DNA from: Chaunax sp. Z400
Lineage: Eukaryota > Chordata > Actinopteri > Lophiiformes > Chaunacidae
DNA: 64,000 nucleotides
Direction: 5' to 3'
Assembly: GCA_037577475.1 (NCBI GenBank)
Contig: CM075197.1
Location: 15,727,518 to 15,791,517 of the forward strand
The position numbers and the translations under genes were made by a program. The notes under the pieces are model-generated. The model was not told the origin of the DNA and did no database searches. It was given only the letters and a program-made list of their open reading frames with translations. Below are positions 1 through 40,835 of the stretch, piece by piece (position 1 is the stretch's first letter; each line of letters opens with the position of its first letter).

Positions 1-574
1 TATATATTAAGTTGTTATACGACTCATTGATTTACACACAAAAAAATGATAAATAGATTTTTAAGTGACAATGTTCTAATTAAGAATTATGCCAACATTA
101 TCCAAACATTTAAGTTGCTCATCAAACACAACATAAATGTGTGGTATATTATTTGAATGCAGAAAAACAAACAAATGCAAAGCAGTGACAGGATGCGGGT
201 TCCAGACGCATATTAGGGTAGAGGTGAATATCTTGTTGTTATCAGAAGATATGACTGCATGAATGTAGAAAAGCAAAGTCACAACAGATGTTAAGTCAAC
301 CAAGTTATTATTTGAGTCTTTGTGCCTCCTGCTGAACCTTAATTAACCAGCAATAGTGATTAAGTTTTCAGTTTAACATGCATCTCAGCACATTCTTGTG
401 TGGTTTAATACAGTGCTACAGAATATATTTAATTGATACATATTTTTACATTATGTATCAATTACATTTCAGACAGCTAGGTCACTATTTTACTAAATCA
501 GTAACTTTTTCTTTCTAATTTGGCCCAGAAAAAAAAGCTCTGCATCGTTAATATTGACTACATTTATCTCTGAA
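1..574. other. AT-rich intergenic DNA, no gene seen
   Basis: AT-rich sequence with no open frame that looks coding, no splice-flanked exon and no RNA gene that I can recognise. The small open frames here are of chance length. Confidence 0.6.
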
Positions 575-1317
575 GCAGAGGTGGCAAAAGTAAACGCATT
601 CTTTACTCAAGAAGAAGTACAGTTGGCCTAATTTTGTAAAAGAAGAAAATAATATAGAATCATTGATTAAATGTCTCAAGCAAAACAGAAAAAATACAGG
701 CTCTGAGCCGTACTCAGAGTGTAAAAGTAAAAAGTAGCATTTGAAGGACATTTCTACTGACTCTTTTTGTGCAAGCCTAATTGAACTTCATGTCATATTA
801 ATATAATATTAATTTAAGGGATTATGATCTTTGTTTTAACTTCTATTCCTGTCATTCACATGCAAAGAATGTATTCAGTGTGAATGACCATTATGTAGAA
901 CACAAGTAGAGACACACAAAGGGCATAGAAAAACCACTGACATCACACTTTTTCTTCGTGGTCGAGTTTCCTTTATATGTTTCTTGTCTGTTTCATCTTC
1001 TTACGTGTTTCACGTCTGTCATCGTGTTTAGTCTGTCATGCACTACATGCATCGATGGACACACCATCATATTTCCTATGTGTTATTGTCCCATTCAGGT
1101 TGAAATCGGTCTTGATGTCAGGAAAACATGCAGTGACGCAAAATAAAAATGATCTACTACACTAATAAAGGAGTAAAACGTACAGATATTTGTGTTCAAA
1201 TGTAGTCAAAGTAAAAAGTTGTCAGAAAAATACATTTTCAAGTAAAGTATCGACACCTGAAAGTTCTACTTGAGTACACTAACAAAGTATTTGTACTTTG
1301 TTACTTCCCACCTCTGC
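575..1317. mobile_element. Short inverted-repeat element (non-autonomous DNA transposon-like)
   Basis: The block begins with GCAGAGGTGG (575-584) and ends with its exact reverse complement CCACCTCTGC (1308-1317). Just inside the ends are related stretches rich in AAGTA/TACTT (about 600-620 and 1200-1305). This layout resembles an abundant teleost non-autonomous element whose ends read like GCAGAGGTGGGAAGTA. No transposase is encoded. I could not find a clean target-site duplication in the flanks. Family assignment is from memory of fish repeats, not from a search. Confidence 0.6.
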
Positions 1318-1726
1318 ACCGAAGCACTCTATCTCTACAAGTAAGGGCTGCTTGCCTCTTAGAAGCAGGTTTTTGTTTCTGACCCTGTCCCCGCATTACG
1401 GACATTAAATCCAACAGCGGTGACAGTGAGTCTGATTTGTTAATGTCATCAACTTCTTGAGTACAATTTCCCATTAAATCAAATTTCATCTTGGCCAAAT
1501 GCCCAGACAATTTAGTGGAAAGGTTTTCTTCTCCCCAGGTAATTGGGTATCTTTCCCAAAGAGCACCCATGTGGTGTTGTGAGTGTGTATGGTGCAAAAG
1601 GTAGCCATGTTTTTGTTTTTGTTTTTTATATGTAGCTGTGGCTGTTGTTAAGTGTCCCCTATAATAATTGTAAATTTGTGTCTTTTGAGCTATTTCCTAC
1701 AATAGTCCGGCGTTCCCTCCTCCAAC
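1318..1726. promoter_or_regulatory. sstr5 upstream region and probable 5'UTR acceptor
   Basis: This stretch lies immediately before the sstr5 start codon. A pyrimidine-containing tract ending in AATAG (1701-1705) could be a 3' splice site for a 5'UTR exon reaching the ATG at 1727. The start context (CCAACATGG) has A at -3 and G at +4. No TATA box or CpG island is evident, so the promoter may lie further upstream. A minus-strand open frame of about 89 codons from an ATG near 1570 overlaps here and matches nothing I recognise. Confidence 0.35.
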
Positions 1727-2401
1727 ATGGATGGCTACAACTGGACGTTGATCTATGAGAACATCAGCATGTCTTCATCCCCGGCCTACCCCAGATCCAA
1801 CAATATTTCGGATGTGGCTGCACCAATGCCCTTCGATGTTGTAACTGCAGTTGTATACTCCATCGTCTTCATCGTGGGTCTTCTGGGTAACACGCTGGCC
1901 ATCTATGTGGTGGTCCGCTATGCCAAGATGAAGACAGTAACTAACATATACATCCTTAATTTAGCCTTGGCGGACGAACTCTACATCCTGGGAATTCCCT
2001 TCCTGGGAACTAATAGTGTGCTCTCCTACTGGCCATATGGGGATTTCTTCTGCAAGGTGTGCATGACTGCTGATGCAATGAGCCAGTTTGCCTCCACCTT
2101 TTGTCTGACGGTGATGAGTATCGATCGTTACCTGGCTGTGGTTCATCCTATTAGCAGTGGCAAATGGCGGAAGCCACAGGTGGCCAAGGTTTTCAATACC
2201 ATGGTGTGGATTGTGTCCTTTCTGGTTGTGCTGCCAGTCACAATCTACTCACATGTACAGGAGGAGTTCAACACCTGCAACATAACCTGGCCTGAGCCGC
2301 ATGAGTTGTGGTCCATTGTCTTTATCCTCTACACATCCATCCTGGGCTTCTTTGGTCCTCTGTTTGTCATTTGCCTCTGCTACCTACTCATTGTCATTAA
2401 G
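1727..2401 (+). CDS. sstr5: sstr5 coding exon 1 (N-terminus to TM5)
   Basis: Encodes residues 1-225, from the extracellular N-terminus to the end of TM5 (LCYLLIVIK). The start is chosen because it has a good Kozak context and gives a normal receptor N-terminus with three glycosylation sites. The donor at 2402 reads AAG|GTAATA. Reading on into the intron adds VITQIK and then a stop at 2420-2422. Confidence 0.9.
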
Positions 2402-3522
2402 GTAATAACACAAATAAAATAAGCCTCTGAGTTTTATTAGTGTCTTCTAAATTTTTAAGGGTTCTGCTATCATTACCTCATAAATTATTTTCAATCAACC
2501 ATCTCTCTTTCAGGTGAGGTCAGCAAGTGTGCGTGCAGGCCTGACTAAACGACGTAGGTCGGAGCGTAAGGTGACGCGCATGGTGGTGATCATCGTGTTG
2601 GTGTTTGTAATCTGTTGGCTGCCCTTCTTCACAACCAACATTGTTAACCTGATTCATATAATCCCTGAGAACAATACCACCATCTACTTCTTCCTCGTCA
2701 TCCTCACCTATGTCAACTCCGGTGCCAACCCATTCCTCTACGGCTTTCTCTCTGACAACTTCAAGCAAAGCTTCCAGAAGGTCCTCTGCCTCCACAAACC
2801 AAATGGTGTTCGTGCCGCAACCCAGATGGGAGGCAGAAAGAGGGCACCGAAGGAAAACAACAGTCCCATTTTCACATCTGGAAATCACACACAGAACGGA
2901 CAAATGCAGAGCTCTCAGGTATTGCACAACACTATTTGTGTGATCGATGTAATTTCTGCATAAAAATGTACATTCTGTTTTATTACAATATTTACTGTAG
3001 CCTGTTTCAAATTTCAGTTTCTGGTGCATTGACTAGTTTATGTTTATGTAGCCCAAGCTGGTCCCGACTTCAAAAGGCATATCTTAATGTTGAAACTTAA
3101 AAATAAGGCTGAAAACAGAGGAAGACATTGTCGTTATCCTATAAATAAATGTATCATTGTAACGTTTTTAATTTATAGTCATATTTGAAGCATGATTCAT
3201 AATTATATTGATACTTTAGGACCAAAACCAGCCCCATACTGCCGAAGTGCTTAGTGAGTTGTCTCCCTAATGTCTTCTTTTATTCTGTATGAAAATGTGA
3301 CCTCCAGGGATGAAGCCCCCTTTATAACCCACAACTGGAATAACAATGTTTTCTGCTGTTATGCTCATCAGTGATTATACTTCTCATTCTGTCTTTCTCG
3401 TATCCCTAATCTCCATGTCTGTGTTATTGTTTCAGCAACCTGTCCAGGCGGAGGATTTTGGCAGCATTGATAGTGAGCTTTTAACTTCTAAAACAGAGGT
3501 GAATGGCCAGTCAGTGCTTTGA
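1727..3522 (+). CDS. sstr5: Somatostatin receptor type 5-like GPCR, whole gene (three coding exons)
   Basis: Coding exons 1727-2401, 2514-2918 and 3436-3522 join in phase 0 to give 388 residues. It is a class A G protein-coupled receptor for somatostatin peptides; the family couples to Gi/o at the plasma membrane. Visible: N-glycosylation sites at N5, N12 and N26; seven helices at about 38-63, 72-95, 108-133, 152-172, 194-222, 246-272 and 280-303; D83 (2.50); ligand-binding D116 (3.32) and Q120; the DRY motif at 133-135; disulfide cysteines C109 and C184; CWLPFF in TM6 (259-264); NPFLY in TM7 (297-301); and a probable palmitoylation site, C317. The segment around WPEP (188-191) and GFFGPL (207-212) fits SSTR5 better than SSTR2 or SSTR3. 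The tail ends QSVL, a class I PDZ ligand. The human SSTR5 coding region is usually described as intronless, so two coding introns here are notable. Type 5 is inferred from sequence and from the neighbouring nherf2. Confidence 0.9.
2402..2513 (+). other. sstr5 intron 1 (112 bp, phase 0)
   Basis: A very short intron with a GTAATA donor and a TCTCTCTTTCAG acceptor. Removing it restores the TM5 to intracellular loop 3 continuity expected of the family (IVIK|VRS). If retained, translation stops after six extra codons, giving a 231-residue protein with five membrane segments. Confidence 0.85.
2514..2918 (+). CDS. sstr5: sstr5 coding exon 2 (loop 3, TM6, TM7, proximal tail)
   Basis: Encodes residues 226-360: the basic third intracellular loop (KRRRSERKVTRM), TM6 with CWLPFF, TM7 with NPFLY, the amphipathic helix 8 (SDNFKQSFQKVLCL) and the start of the cytoplasmic tail. 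TM7 reads YVNSGANP where human SSTR2 and SSTR5 have YANSCANP, so a usually conserved Cys is Gly. The donor after CAG at 2918 is GTATTG, a rather weak site. Confidence 0.9.
2919..3435 (+). other. sstr5 intron 2, possible alternative C-terminus
   Basis: 517 bp, phase 0, with a TTGTTTCAG acceptor. If retained, the frame continues for 14 codons (VLHNTICVIDVISA) to a TAA at 2961-2963. An AATAAA hexamer at 3144-3149 could support polyadenylation of such a transcript. The layout is reminiscent of the SSTR2A/SSTR2B tail isoforms of mammals. No transcript evidence is available here. Confidence 0.7.
3436..3522 (+). CDS. sstr5: sstr5 coding exon 3 (distal tail with PDZ ligand)
   Basis: Encodes the last 28 residues, from QPVQAEDFGSID to EVNGQSVL, then TGA (3520-3522). 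The VNGQSVL end parallels the NG-x-x-Q-T/S ends of SSTR2 and SSTR5, which supports its assignment as the true last exon. Ser at -2 and Leu at 0 make a class I PDZ ligand. Confidence 0.8.
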   Translation, partial: QPVQAEDFGSIDSELLTSKTEVNGQSVL

Positions 3523-4096
3523 GTTTTCAAGTTGACCCACCATGTTCTTGTGTTACGACATGGGACTTTTATTCCTGGATCTTGCTCCTCCCTCTCTGGC
3601 TGGGACATTTGTGGACCAGAGGAGCGAAGTATTGAGAGACACAGCATTTATTACAGAGCTCTGCGTTTTCTGTTTGTTCTTTATGTGTTTGTGTTGTAAC
3701 TCAGTTGTCTGCATTATACAATGCATTAGTTGATGTAGTATTTCAGTCCAACACGAAATACAATCATGAGAGTTAAAGTTATGTAAATTCTCAAATACTT
3801 TATTCAGGCTTTAATTATGATTAGATTTAATTCCATTATGATAATTAACTGGTTTATACTGGAGAGAGTCATTTCTCTTTCATAGTTGATCATATTTTAG
3901 GAAGAAGCCTTGTTTTCTGATCTGCTTTAAGTTTTATTTGCTATTGGAAACTGAACACTTCCTCTGTTTTTACCTGTTAGAAGTGTATTCAGTGTAATGT
4001 ACATTTTACAGCATGAGACAATGCGGGAAGTATTGAGTCGACAGTGAGCTAACTTACAACAAATGACTGGAATTAATCAGTATTTCAGTTTAAGTT
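3523..4096 (+). other. Probable sstr5 3'UTR and downstream DNA
   Basis: Follows the sstr5 stop codon. It is moderately AT-rich, with no clear exon. I see no canonical AATAAA close to the stop, so the 3' end of the mRNA cannot be placed. Confidence 0.4.
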
Positions 4097-4499
4097 ATAG
4101 TTTGACATTTTTGGGAATATGCATATTTGCGCTCTAGCAGAGAATTAGCCACTTGACAAATTTGATACCACTGTCTTTGTCCGCTAAATAGGCTGTAAAG
4201 CTAGAGCCACAGCTTAGCTTAGCATAAAGACTGGACTCATGGGTCATATAACCTGGTTTTGCTTAAGTAATGAAATCTGCCCACCAGCATACATATTTAT
4301 TTCAAAAAAGTCAAATTGTAAAGCCAGTTAAAAACAAGAGATCACATAGAGTGAGCGCAAACATGATGTACAGTGACAACATGCTGCTAGGAGAATTCTG
4401 CCACTTCTGGACAGAGACAGGTTCGCTATTCACCACGCTTCCATACTTTATGCTAAGCTAAGCTAACAGGCACCAGCTGGTACTAAACTTATATTTAAA
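4097..4499 (+). mobile_element. Degenerate teleost MITE with GCTTAGCTTAGC / GCTAAGCTAAGC arms
   Basis: The left part (TAGTTTGACATTTTTGGGAA ... CTAGAGCCACAGCTTAGCTTAGCATAAAGACTGG) and right part (TTATGCTAAGCTAAGCTAAC ... TATTTAAA) match in order a very common teleost inverted-repeat element whose two arms are near-complementary. The inner part is diverged and no protein is encoded. A second partial copy lies at about 39926-40078. Confidence 0.65.
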
Positions 4500-7400
4500 A
4501 AACAAGGTTCTACTCGTGTATCCCTCAAGATGAATATGTGACCAAATCTCTTTTCTTTTCCTGTAAAATGTAAAAATATTTTTCATGACATCAGCGCTGT
4601 CTAGAGTGGTACATTTTGCTGAACCATTATAGTACAGATAATCTCACCCTGCTCAACTTTTACCAGGCTTCCAGTATATTTATATTTATGCCATAAATGA
4701 CCCCAGCAACTATTTGAAACTCTGTCTTGAAATGTCTCTGAAACTTGAAATGGCACAGCCAGGTTTTGTCCCCTAGTAGATCTATCTCTTCTCTCTCACA
4801 TGCATGGATGGACTCCGTGATGAAGTAAAGGAGCACTTTGCAAACCTCCACATACCTTAACATATCCTCACTCACCATTCAGCTGCTGGAGAATGAGCTT
4901 TGACATTTGATGCCACCATCATTTGGAAGTTGCTGGACAACAGTGTGGCATAACTGTTTGTGAAGAGTTTGAGCTTCTCTGATGATTTGATTTGATGAGA
5001 CGATGGATTTATGTGTTTAGAAACACTGTGAATTTTAAAATAATAGGTCATTTTACATATGGAGATCTGACTTCTCTGACATCCACACATGTAAAACAAA
5101 ATGCTAACTTCTGGTCATTAATAAATAAGTCTGCTTTGCATGTTCATCCCGTATTAATCCTGCACAATACAATACAGGGCTGCTGATATGTGTCTGCATG
5201 AAACAAAGGCGGTATCATCCATCCCATTAACAGACTGTTGATGTTTGCTGTCAATCATTACATCAGGTTTATGTTTCAGACTGATGCACTTTATTGTTAT
5301 TTCCAGTTGAAAGAGAACAGTGCCTTTACACTCAAAAAATAGTGTCTCAGAGGGAACAACAATAAGAGGTATTTTGTTTTTTTCAGGTCGAGTCATTGAA
5401 ACATATTTTGATGTAGTATGCGATATGATTTCAGAACAGTGGGTTACCAAAAATTAACCATTTACATAAAAAAGAGTCGTGAGCAAAATTAAGGGAGGCA
5501 CTTCAAAGTTGATCTGTGAGCTTCCTTTTTATTCTTTTTGGTGGTGGGGTTTTGTTTTCTCAGATTAATGATCTAGCAACCCTTTCACTGTTACCCAAAT
5601 AAATGCAAAACCCAATGTGGAATGAAAATTGTTTTTTCTTTTCATGTCTATCTTGATATACTACCACATACACATCGAAAGAGTTATTGGTCCTTGTAAT
5701 CTTCCCATTAAATATCTCCATAGTGGTTGTCAATCCAGGCTAGAAAGGGCACACTCTCTCAACAAGTAGGGAGGATAGGAAGCTTTACAGCAATCAGTGA
5801 CTCTTTCTATGTGTATTTGCGAGTGTGTTTGTGTATTGAACACATGGTCTTTCAACATAGCAGTCATTTATAAATAAAAATCGTCCTGAAGAAAAGTGGA
5901 AGAATTGCACAATACTGAGATACATATAAGACACCCGCAGGACACAATGCAACATGTTGCAATGGAAATGCATAAAATAACATCATAATAATTTGTAATT
6001 AGCAAAAGATACATTTTGCATAATTCCTTGTATACACGTACAAGTTCTCAAAGAAAAAATATGCAGTTAAAAGATGTGCTTATAAATTTAATCTTGCTCT
6101 GTTTTCACAAAAATAGGTGTAGGTGGTTGCCATAGAAACACAAAAAATAAAAGTTGTAAAAATGTGTAAGTAGCAAAAGACACCAATCCAGCATATGGTT
6201 ACAATTTGTTCAAGATTTATGAAATACTTCAAGCTACACTCCAAACAAATGCTCCACACTCAAAATAGCCCAAAAATACCTTTAAAAAAAAGTTTAATTT
6301 TTCTCCAGAAAGGAAAAAATGAAAATGTTGAAAATTCCAAAAGACCACTTTTGTATACGATTGATGTGTTGGCCAAGTTTCCTGAAAAAATATTGAACGA
6401 TTTTTGAGTTATACCGAACTGGCGACTTGTCCAGGGTGGGATTGGCTTCAGGATTTGCTGCTGTACAATAGCCTATGAATTTAAACTTATTATCACCTCT
6501 CTACCATTTATGTCTTGACTAGCATCCATCATCATCTCCCCCATTAACATATGCTCTATTTGAGCTATTTTCTCTCTTTTCCATTGCTCCTTCAACTCAC
6601 CTTTGTGACTTCCCTCATTTCTTTATCTACTTTCTTTCTTAACCCTTATAGAATGCTTGTTTACTGAAAACCAGCCTTTGTGGCAGGGTATGATGGGAAC
6701 ACACTCTATGCCTTCTGCAAATTCTGGTTACGTTTGTGTTTGTGGTCATGCTGTTTTTGCCTCTATCAACCTCAGTCTCAAGCAAGAGAACCAATATTAT
6801 TATGATAGAGAGAAAAGAGCACATTACACTGAAACTTTTTTTTCTTTCTATCTCCAGGTCATTCTAAGAAAAAAATCGGCCAAGAAATGTTTTTCAAATG
6901 AAAGGAAAATACACATTCATGTTTTGCTAATGAAATAATGAATATAATACATGTGCACATACAGTATACGTCCACTTGTTCCACATTTGTTGACTCCCAT
7001 TGTGAATTGAAATTGAAAAAGATCAAATTAAGACACAAATCTCCGAGTATTTCTTCATCCATCTCTGAATTGAATCATGCAAACATTAAGTGAAAACAAT
7101 TATCACAATAGAAACTTTAAGTATCTGCATAGAGAGACGTCCCCATTAGTTGTCCAACTACAACTCATGAGTGTTAAATGGTTGCGTCTAATTCGTGATG
7201 ATCCTGGTATTTTCATTGTAGGCAAAACTGCATCTCCAGTGTTCTTCCCCATCAAGGGCTCGACTGAACTCGATAAAAAAAAATGTCAACAAATTACATC
7301 AAGACAGACAAATTTGTTTAAGTATTAACACGACGTCACTGCAGGCATATTGTGATGACTTTGTGATGGCATTTGAAGGGAAAAGGGAGATAAATCTGTT

Positions 7401-7652
7401 TACTTGTGACGCCTAGTGGCAGAAAAGAGAACAGCCTATTTTATTTCCATGAGGCGGTCTACAGGCACTCTACGTAATCCACGCACACTGCATGAACCGG
7501 TTTTGCAGGGTGCATTCGGGGAAAACGTCTGAAGTTTTGGATGGCCACTGTACATACTAGCCCCTATTAATACCACTTAGGCTAAGTGAGGCAAACTCGC
7601 TCGTTCACTGACTTCTGCTCGTCTGACCTCTCCCTCTCTCACGCATTCGGGG
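4500..7652. other. Intergenic DNA between sstr5 and nherf2, little structure
   Basis: AT-rich spacer. A short stretch near 6415-6460 (GGCGACTTGTCCAGGGTG) matches the conserved core of a widespread teleost repeat family, so the end of a decayed SINE or LINE copy is likely there. Otherwise no gene, RNA or ordered repeat is evident; the open frames are under 100 codons and have no splice context. Confidence 0.45.
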
Positions 7653-7653
7653 T

Positions 7654-7681
7654 GGGGGGGGGGGGGGGGGGGGGGGGGGGG
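7654..7681 (+). repeat. Run of 28 consecutive G
   Basis: An uninterrupted homopolymer of G directly preceded by GGGGT. It can form G-quadruplex structures and is error-prone in sequencing, so its exact length is uncertain. It lies about 970 bp upstream of the nherf2 start codon. Confidence 0.9.
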
Positions 7682-7724
7682 TGTGAATGTCGTGGTGGCC
7701 GTCAGGATTTTTTAATTTATTTAT

Positions 7725-7885
7725 TTATTTAGCATTTAGGTATGTCCCATTGAGATCAGAGATCTCTTTTACAAGAGAGACCTGGCCAAGAATAACAGCA
7801 ATACAAAGTTTCACACAAAAATCACATAATCTGAATACAATAACAAAATCACAGAAAACGTGTGCACGTTGACAGCCTGGATTCG
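7725..7885 (-). repeat. Interspersed teleost repeat fragment
   Basis: The block containing TCCCATTGAGATCAGAGATC and ACAAGAGAGACCTGGCCAAG, followed by an A-rich list of ACA/AATAAC units, is a very common interspersed sequence in fish genomes, probably the 3' part of a LINE. It carries no open frame. Family and orientation are from memory, not from a search. Confidence 0.45.
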
Positions 7886-8159
7886 ATGGATTTTTATTAA
7901 GGGGCACCAAACTTTTGAAGTCTAAAAGGTTCCAGCGTATTCAAATAGACGTTAATGTGGATGGAGATACGATCAGTGGAGGAAAGTGAGAAAATATATG
8001 AACAATTTTTTATCATAGTATTTATTTCACTGGCCATCCTAACAAAACTCAACTGCAGTGGAGAGCATCGCTCACTCTTAAATACGTCCTCATCTGTTGA
8101 CAAACATCTTCTGCCACCCAGAGGCAGTATTGAATCATTTTGAATCCTCTGTTTGCCTC

Positions 8160-8649
8160 ACAGAAACAAACAGGTACTGTAGCAGTGCTGGAGGAGGTGC
8201 TATTGCGCACAAGGCGCAAACCCTGCTCAAAGTATAGTGCAACTACATGCATATTCTTCTGCCAGTTGTTATGGACAAATGTTCAGGGAGAGGAGAGCGC
8301 AGGACTTTTACATCTTTCACGATGCTCTGTTGGAGGCTCTGAAGTCGCGCGCTGCGACTGGTCAGTTTTGCAGGCGCCAGCGGTTCGCTTCAGCTGGACA
8401 CAACGATCTGGAGGACTGGTAGTCATCTTAAAGTTTAAGTTGCTGCCTCTTGCATATGTTTTTCACTTGGTGCTTCATCGTTTGAAGTGCATTTGGACCC
8501 GTGTTTCTCCATTATGGAGGAGAGCGTGCGTATCGGGCAGATGGTATGTTTTCGCTCTGTAGAAGTTTAGCCCTGCGCCCGCTCTCTTTATTCTTTGCAT
8601 TTTAACTATCATACTTATACATTATAGAGGGGTAAAACGACAGTGGGAA
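8160..8649 (+). promoter_or_regulatory. CpG-rich nherf2 promoter / 5'UTR region
   Basis: CpG dinucleotides are clearly more frequent here than in the surrounding DNA (for example TTGCGCACAAGGCGCAAA near 8204, TCGCGCGCTGCGACTGG near 8345, GGCGCCAGCGGTTCG near 8374). This fits a CpG-type promoter and 5'UTR for nherf2, whose ATG is at 8650. The ATG context (GGGAAATGA) has G at -3. The transcription start is not resolvable. A 140-codon open frame crossing the region looks like chance in CpG-rich DNA. Confidence 0.5.
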
Positions 8650-38794
<30,145 letters not shown>

Positions 38795-39925
38795 GACGTC
38801 CCCCTCTGAGGACACTTCAAACACTAAAGGACAGAGATATGAGCTCTTTGCAGTCCTCAGGATGGATGGGTTTGTGTTTTTGGATAATCTTCCTCTTGCT
38901 ACACAGATCGTGTTTTTTTTCTTAGGGAAAGAACCAAGATACAACAGAAGATATTTTGTTCCTGGAATTAAATGTGACAAAAAGCAAAAGTTGTACAAAG
39001 GATTTTACTTTCGAAGCCACTTCGGAGATTCTTTAACAGCCACTTTCCCGCTTCAAAGTGACGACTGACTGCAGAAATTGTGTATACTTCGCTAAAATCA
39101 CATTCTTATACATGTGCTTCTATTAGATGGGAGTATTAGAAACAAGTTTTCACAAATTTGCCTAAATCCCCATCATTGTTCTTCACTTTAATCACACCAT
39201 TCTCCCTACCTAGAGACTTGTTTCAAACAAATGCGGTAGAAAGTTATTTTTATATTAAAAAGTATAAACAACAGTATCACATTATTATGCGCTGCATTTT
39301 AAGGAGTTGTATGGACACTGTGACATTCATGATTGTGGACATTGTGGGAGTTTTGGCCAATCAGTCAGAGGAACCCCAAAGAAGGCAGAAGAACACTGTG
39401 AAAGAGTTGAGACTCTCCACCTCCAGCCCTCACAGATCCTTGATAATGTGTGTAATGTATCCTGCATGTATGCATGCATAGAGGTAAATGACTGATCATT
39501 GGCCCTGCTTTATTCAAAAAGAAATTCATGTTACTTATGTTATTTAGCACTCACTAGTATTAAGTGCACCACTTCTTACCTCTTTTCCCAAAGTGCTGCA
39601 GTGAACATGTGCATAACAAAGGGAAGCACCACTAACATATTGACACAGTAAACAGTGGAAACTGGAACATGGAGGAAAGTTAGATTTCTCAGGGCAAATG
39701 GTATGTTAAATGAGTTATTTTGGGAGGAGGCTTAACGTGTACAGCAGAGGGCAAACTTACACCACAAATAGAGGCCCCTTTTGCCACCTCAACTAAACAG
39801 AGTAGGCCGTGATTATCCAGGCCATGAAGAGTATCTTTCTGCTAAGGCTAAGGGTCAAAAGAGAGTCCAGCACAGCAACAAATGATATAAATTGTATTAA
39901 GTGTGCTGTAGAAATGCTGGAAGGT
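38795..39925 (+). other. Probable nherf2 3'UTR and downstream DNA
   Basis: Follows the stop codon. No canonical AATAAA is obvious in the first kilobase; one lies at about 40658, which would imply a 3'UTR near 1.9 kb. No coding structure. Confidence 0.4.
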
Positions 39926-40078
39926 GGATTTTGTTATCTTTTAGACAGAGACAGCCTAGCCATGTCTGCTTTGAGCTAAGCTAACTGGCTGCTCGTGGTA
40001 ATTCCATAGGAGAGTGGCACAGAGCTTCTCATCTAACTTTCCATCAGTAATTCTCAAAATGACATACTATCCCTTTAA
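39926..40078 (+). mobile_element. Partial teleost MITE (GCTAAGCTAAC arm)
   Basis: Right-hand arm of the same family as 4097-4499: GACAGAGACAGCCTAGCC, GAGCTAAGCTAACTGGCTGC, CTTCTCATCTAACTTTC, CTCAAAATGACATACTATCC. The left arm is missing. Confidence 0.6.
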
Positions 40079-40349
40079 TTAAACTGGGACCCGGGCCAGG
40101 AAAGAGAGGGAGATTAAGGCTAAAAAGTGCAGCTAGCATATTTGAGGCTAATGTTGGAGTGAGTGGACGTGAATATGAGCAGAGTGTTAGCAGGTTGTGG
40201 GGCCGAGGGAGTGCAGGAGAAGCGCACAGTGAGATCAGAGATGCTCTGGAGGATCTAGGGAAAGAGACTGTGGGAGCCATGGAGCTTACTGAGGATTATT
40301 ACTCATACAGGGACAGCTGGCATGCACATGCTCGCACACATTTGGAGCA

Positions 40350-40382
40350 TATGTGTGTGTGTGTGTGTGTGTGCGTGTGTGC
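40350..40382 (+). repeat. (GT)n tract
   Basis: Short TG repeat with one GC interruption. Confidence 0.8.
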
Positions 40383-40835
40383 AGAGAACGCATAAGATCC
40401 TGCAATGCAAGCAGTGTTGACGTAATGCATTATGACAAATGGGGCTGCAAGTCAGTCATATATGTGAACTTATTTGTAACCATGCTCACCCTTACATGTA
40501 CTCCACATTAACAGTAGTGTCTTGATTCATCTTTTAACATCAGCGGTAGGGCTCACTCTTTATGTTCTGACAGTCACAGCTAAAATCTATGTGAACGTGG
40601 CTGATGTATGTCCACTAAAAGCATACAGTATATATGGCAGGTTGCATTTTTTTTCAATAAAGCGTGACAATGGCGTATTTTTTTTTTGAACATATTGAAT
40701 TGTTTTTATTGTCTTCTCTGTCCTGTCCCTTTCTGTCTCTTGTATCAATATTTTCTTTTCCCTCACAATATCTCTCATTTCCTCCTATTTCCTGTCTTTT
40801 TCCCTTTCAACACCCACTTTACTTCTGTCGCCCAG

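Noticed and set aside
2520..3029. 169-codon minus-strand open frame
   Set aside because: Shadow of sstr5 exon 2 on the opposite strand; no family match and poor composition.
8140..8562. 140-codon + open frame just upstream of nherf2
   Set aside because: CpG-rich promoter/5'UTR sequence; ends before the nherf2 ATG in a different frame and resembles no known protein.
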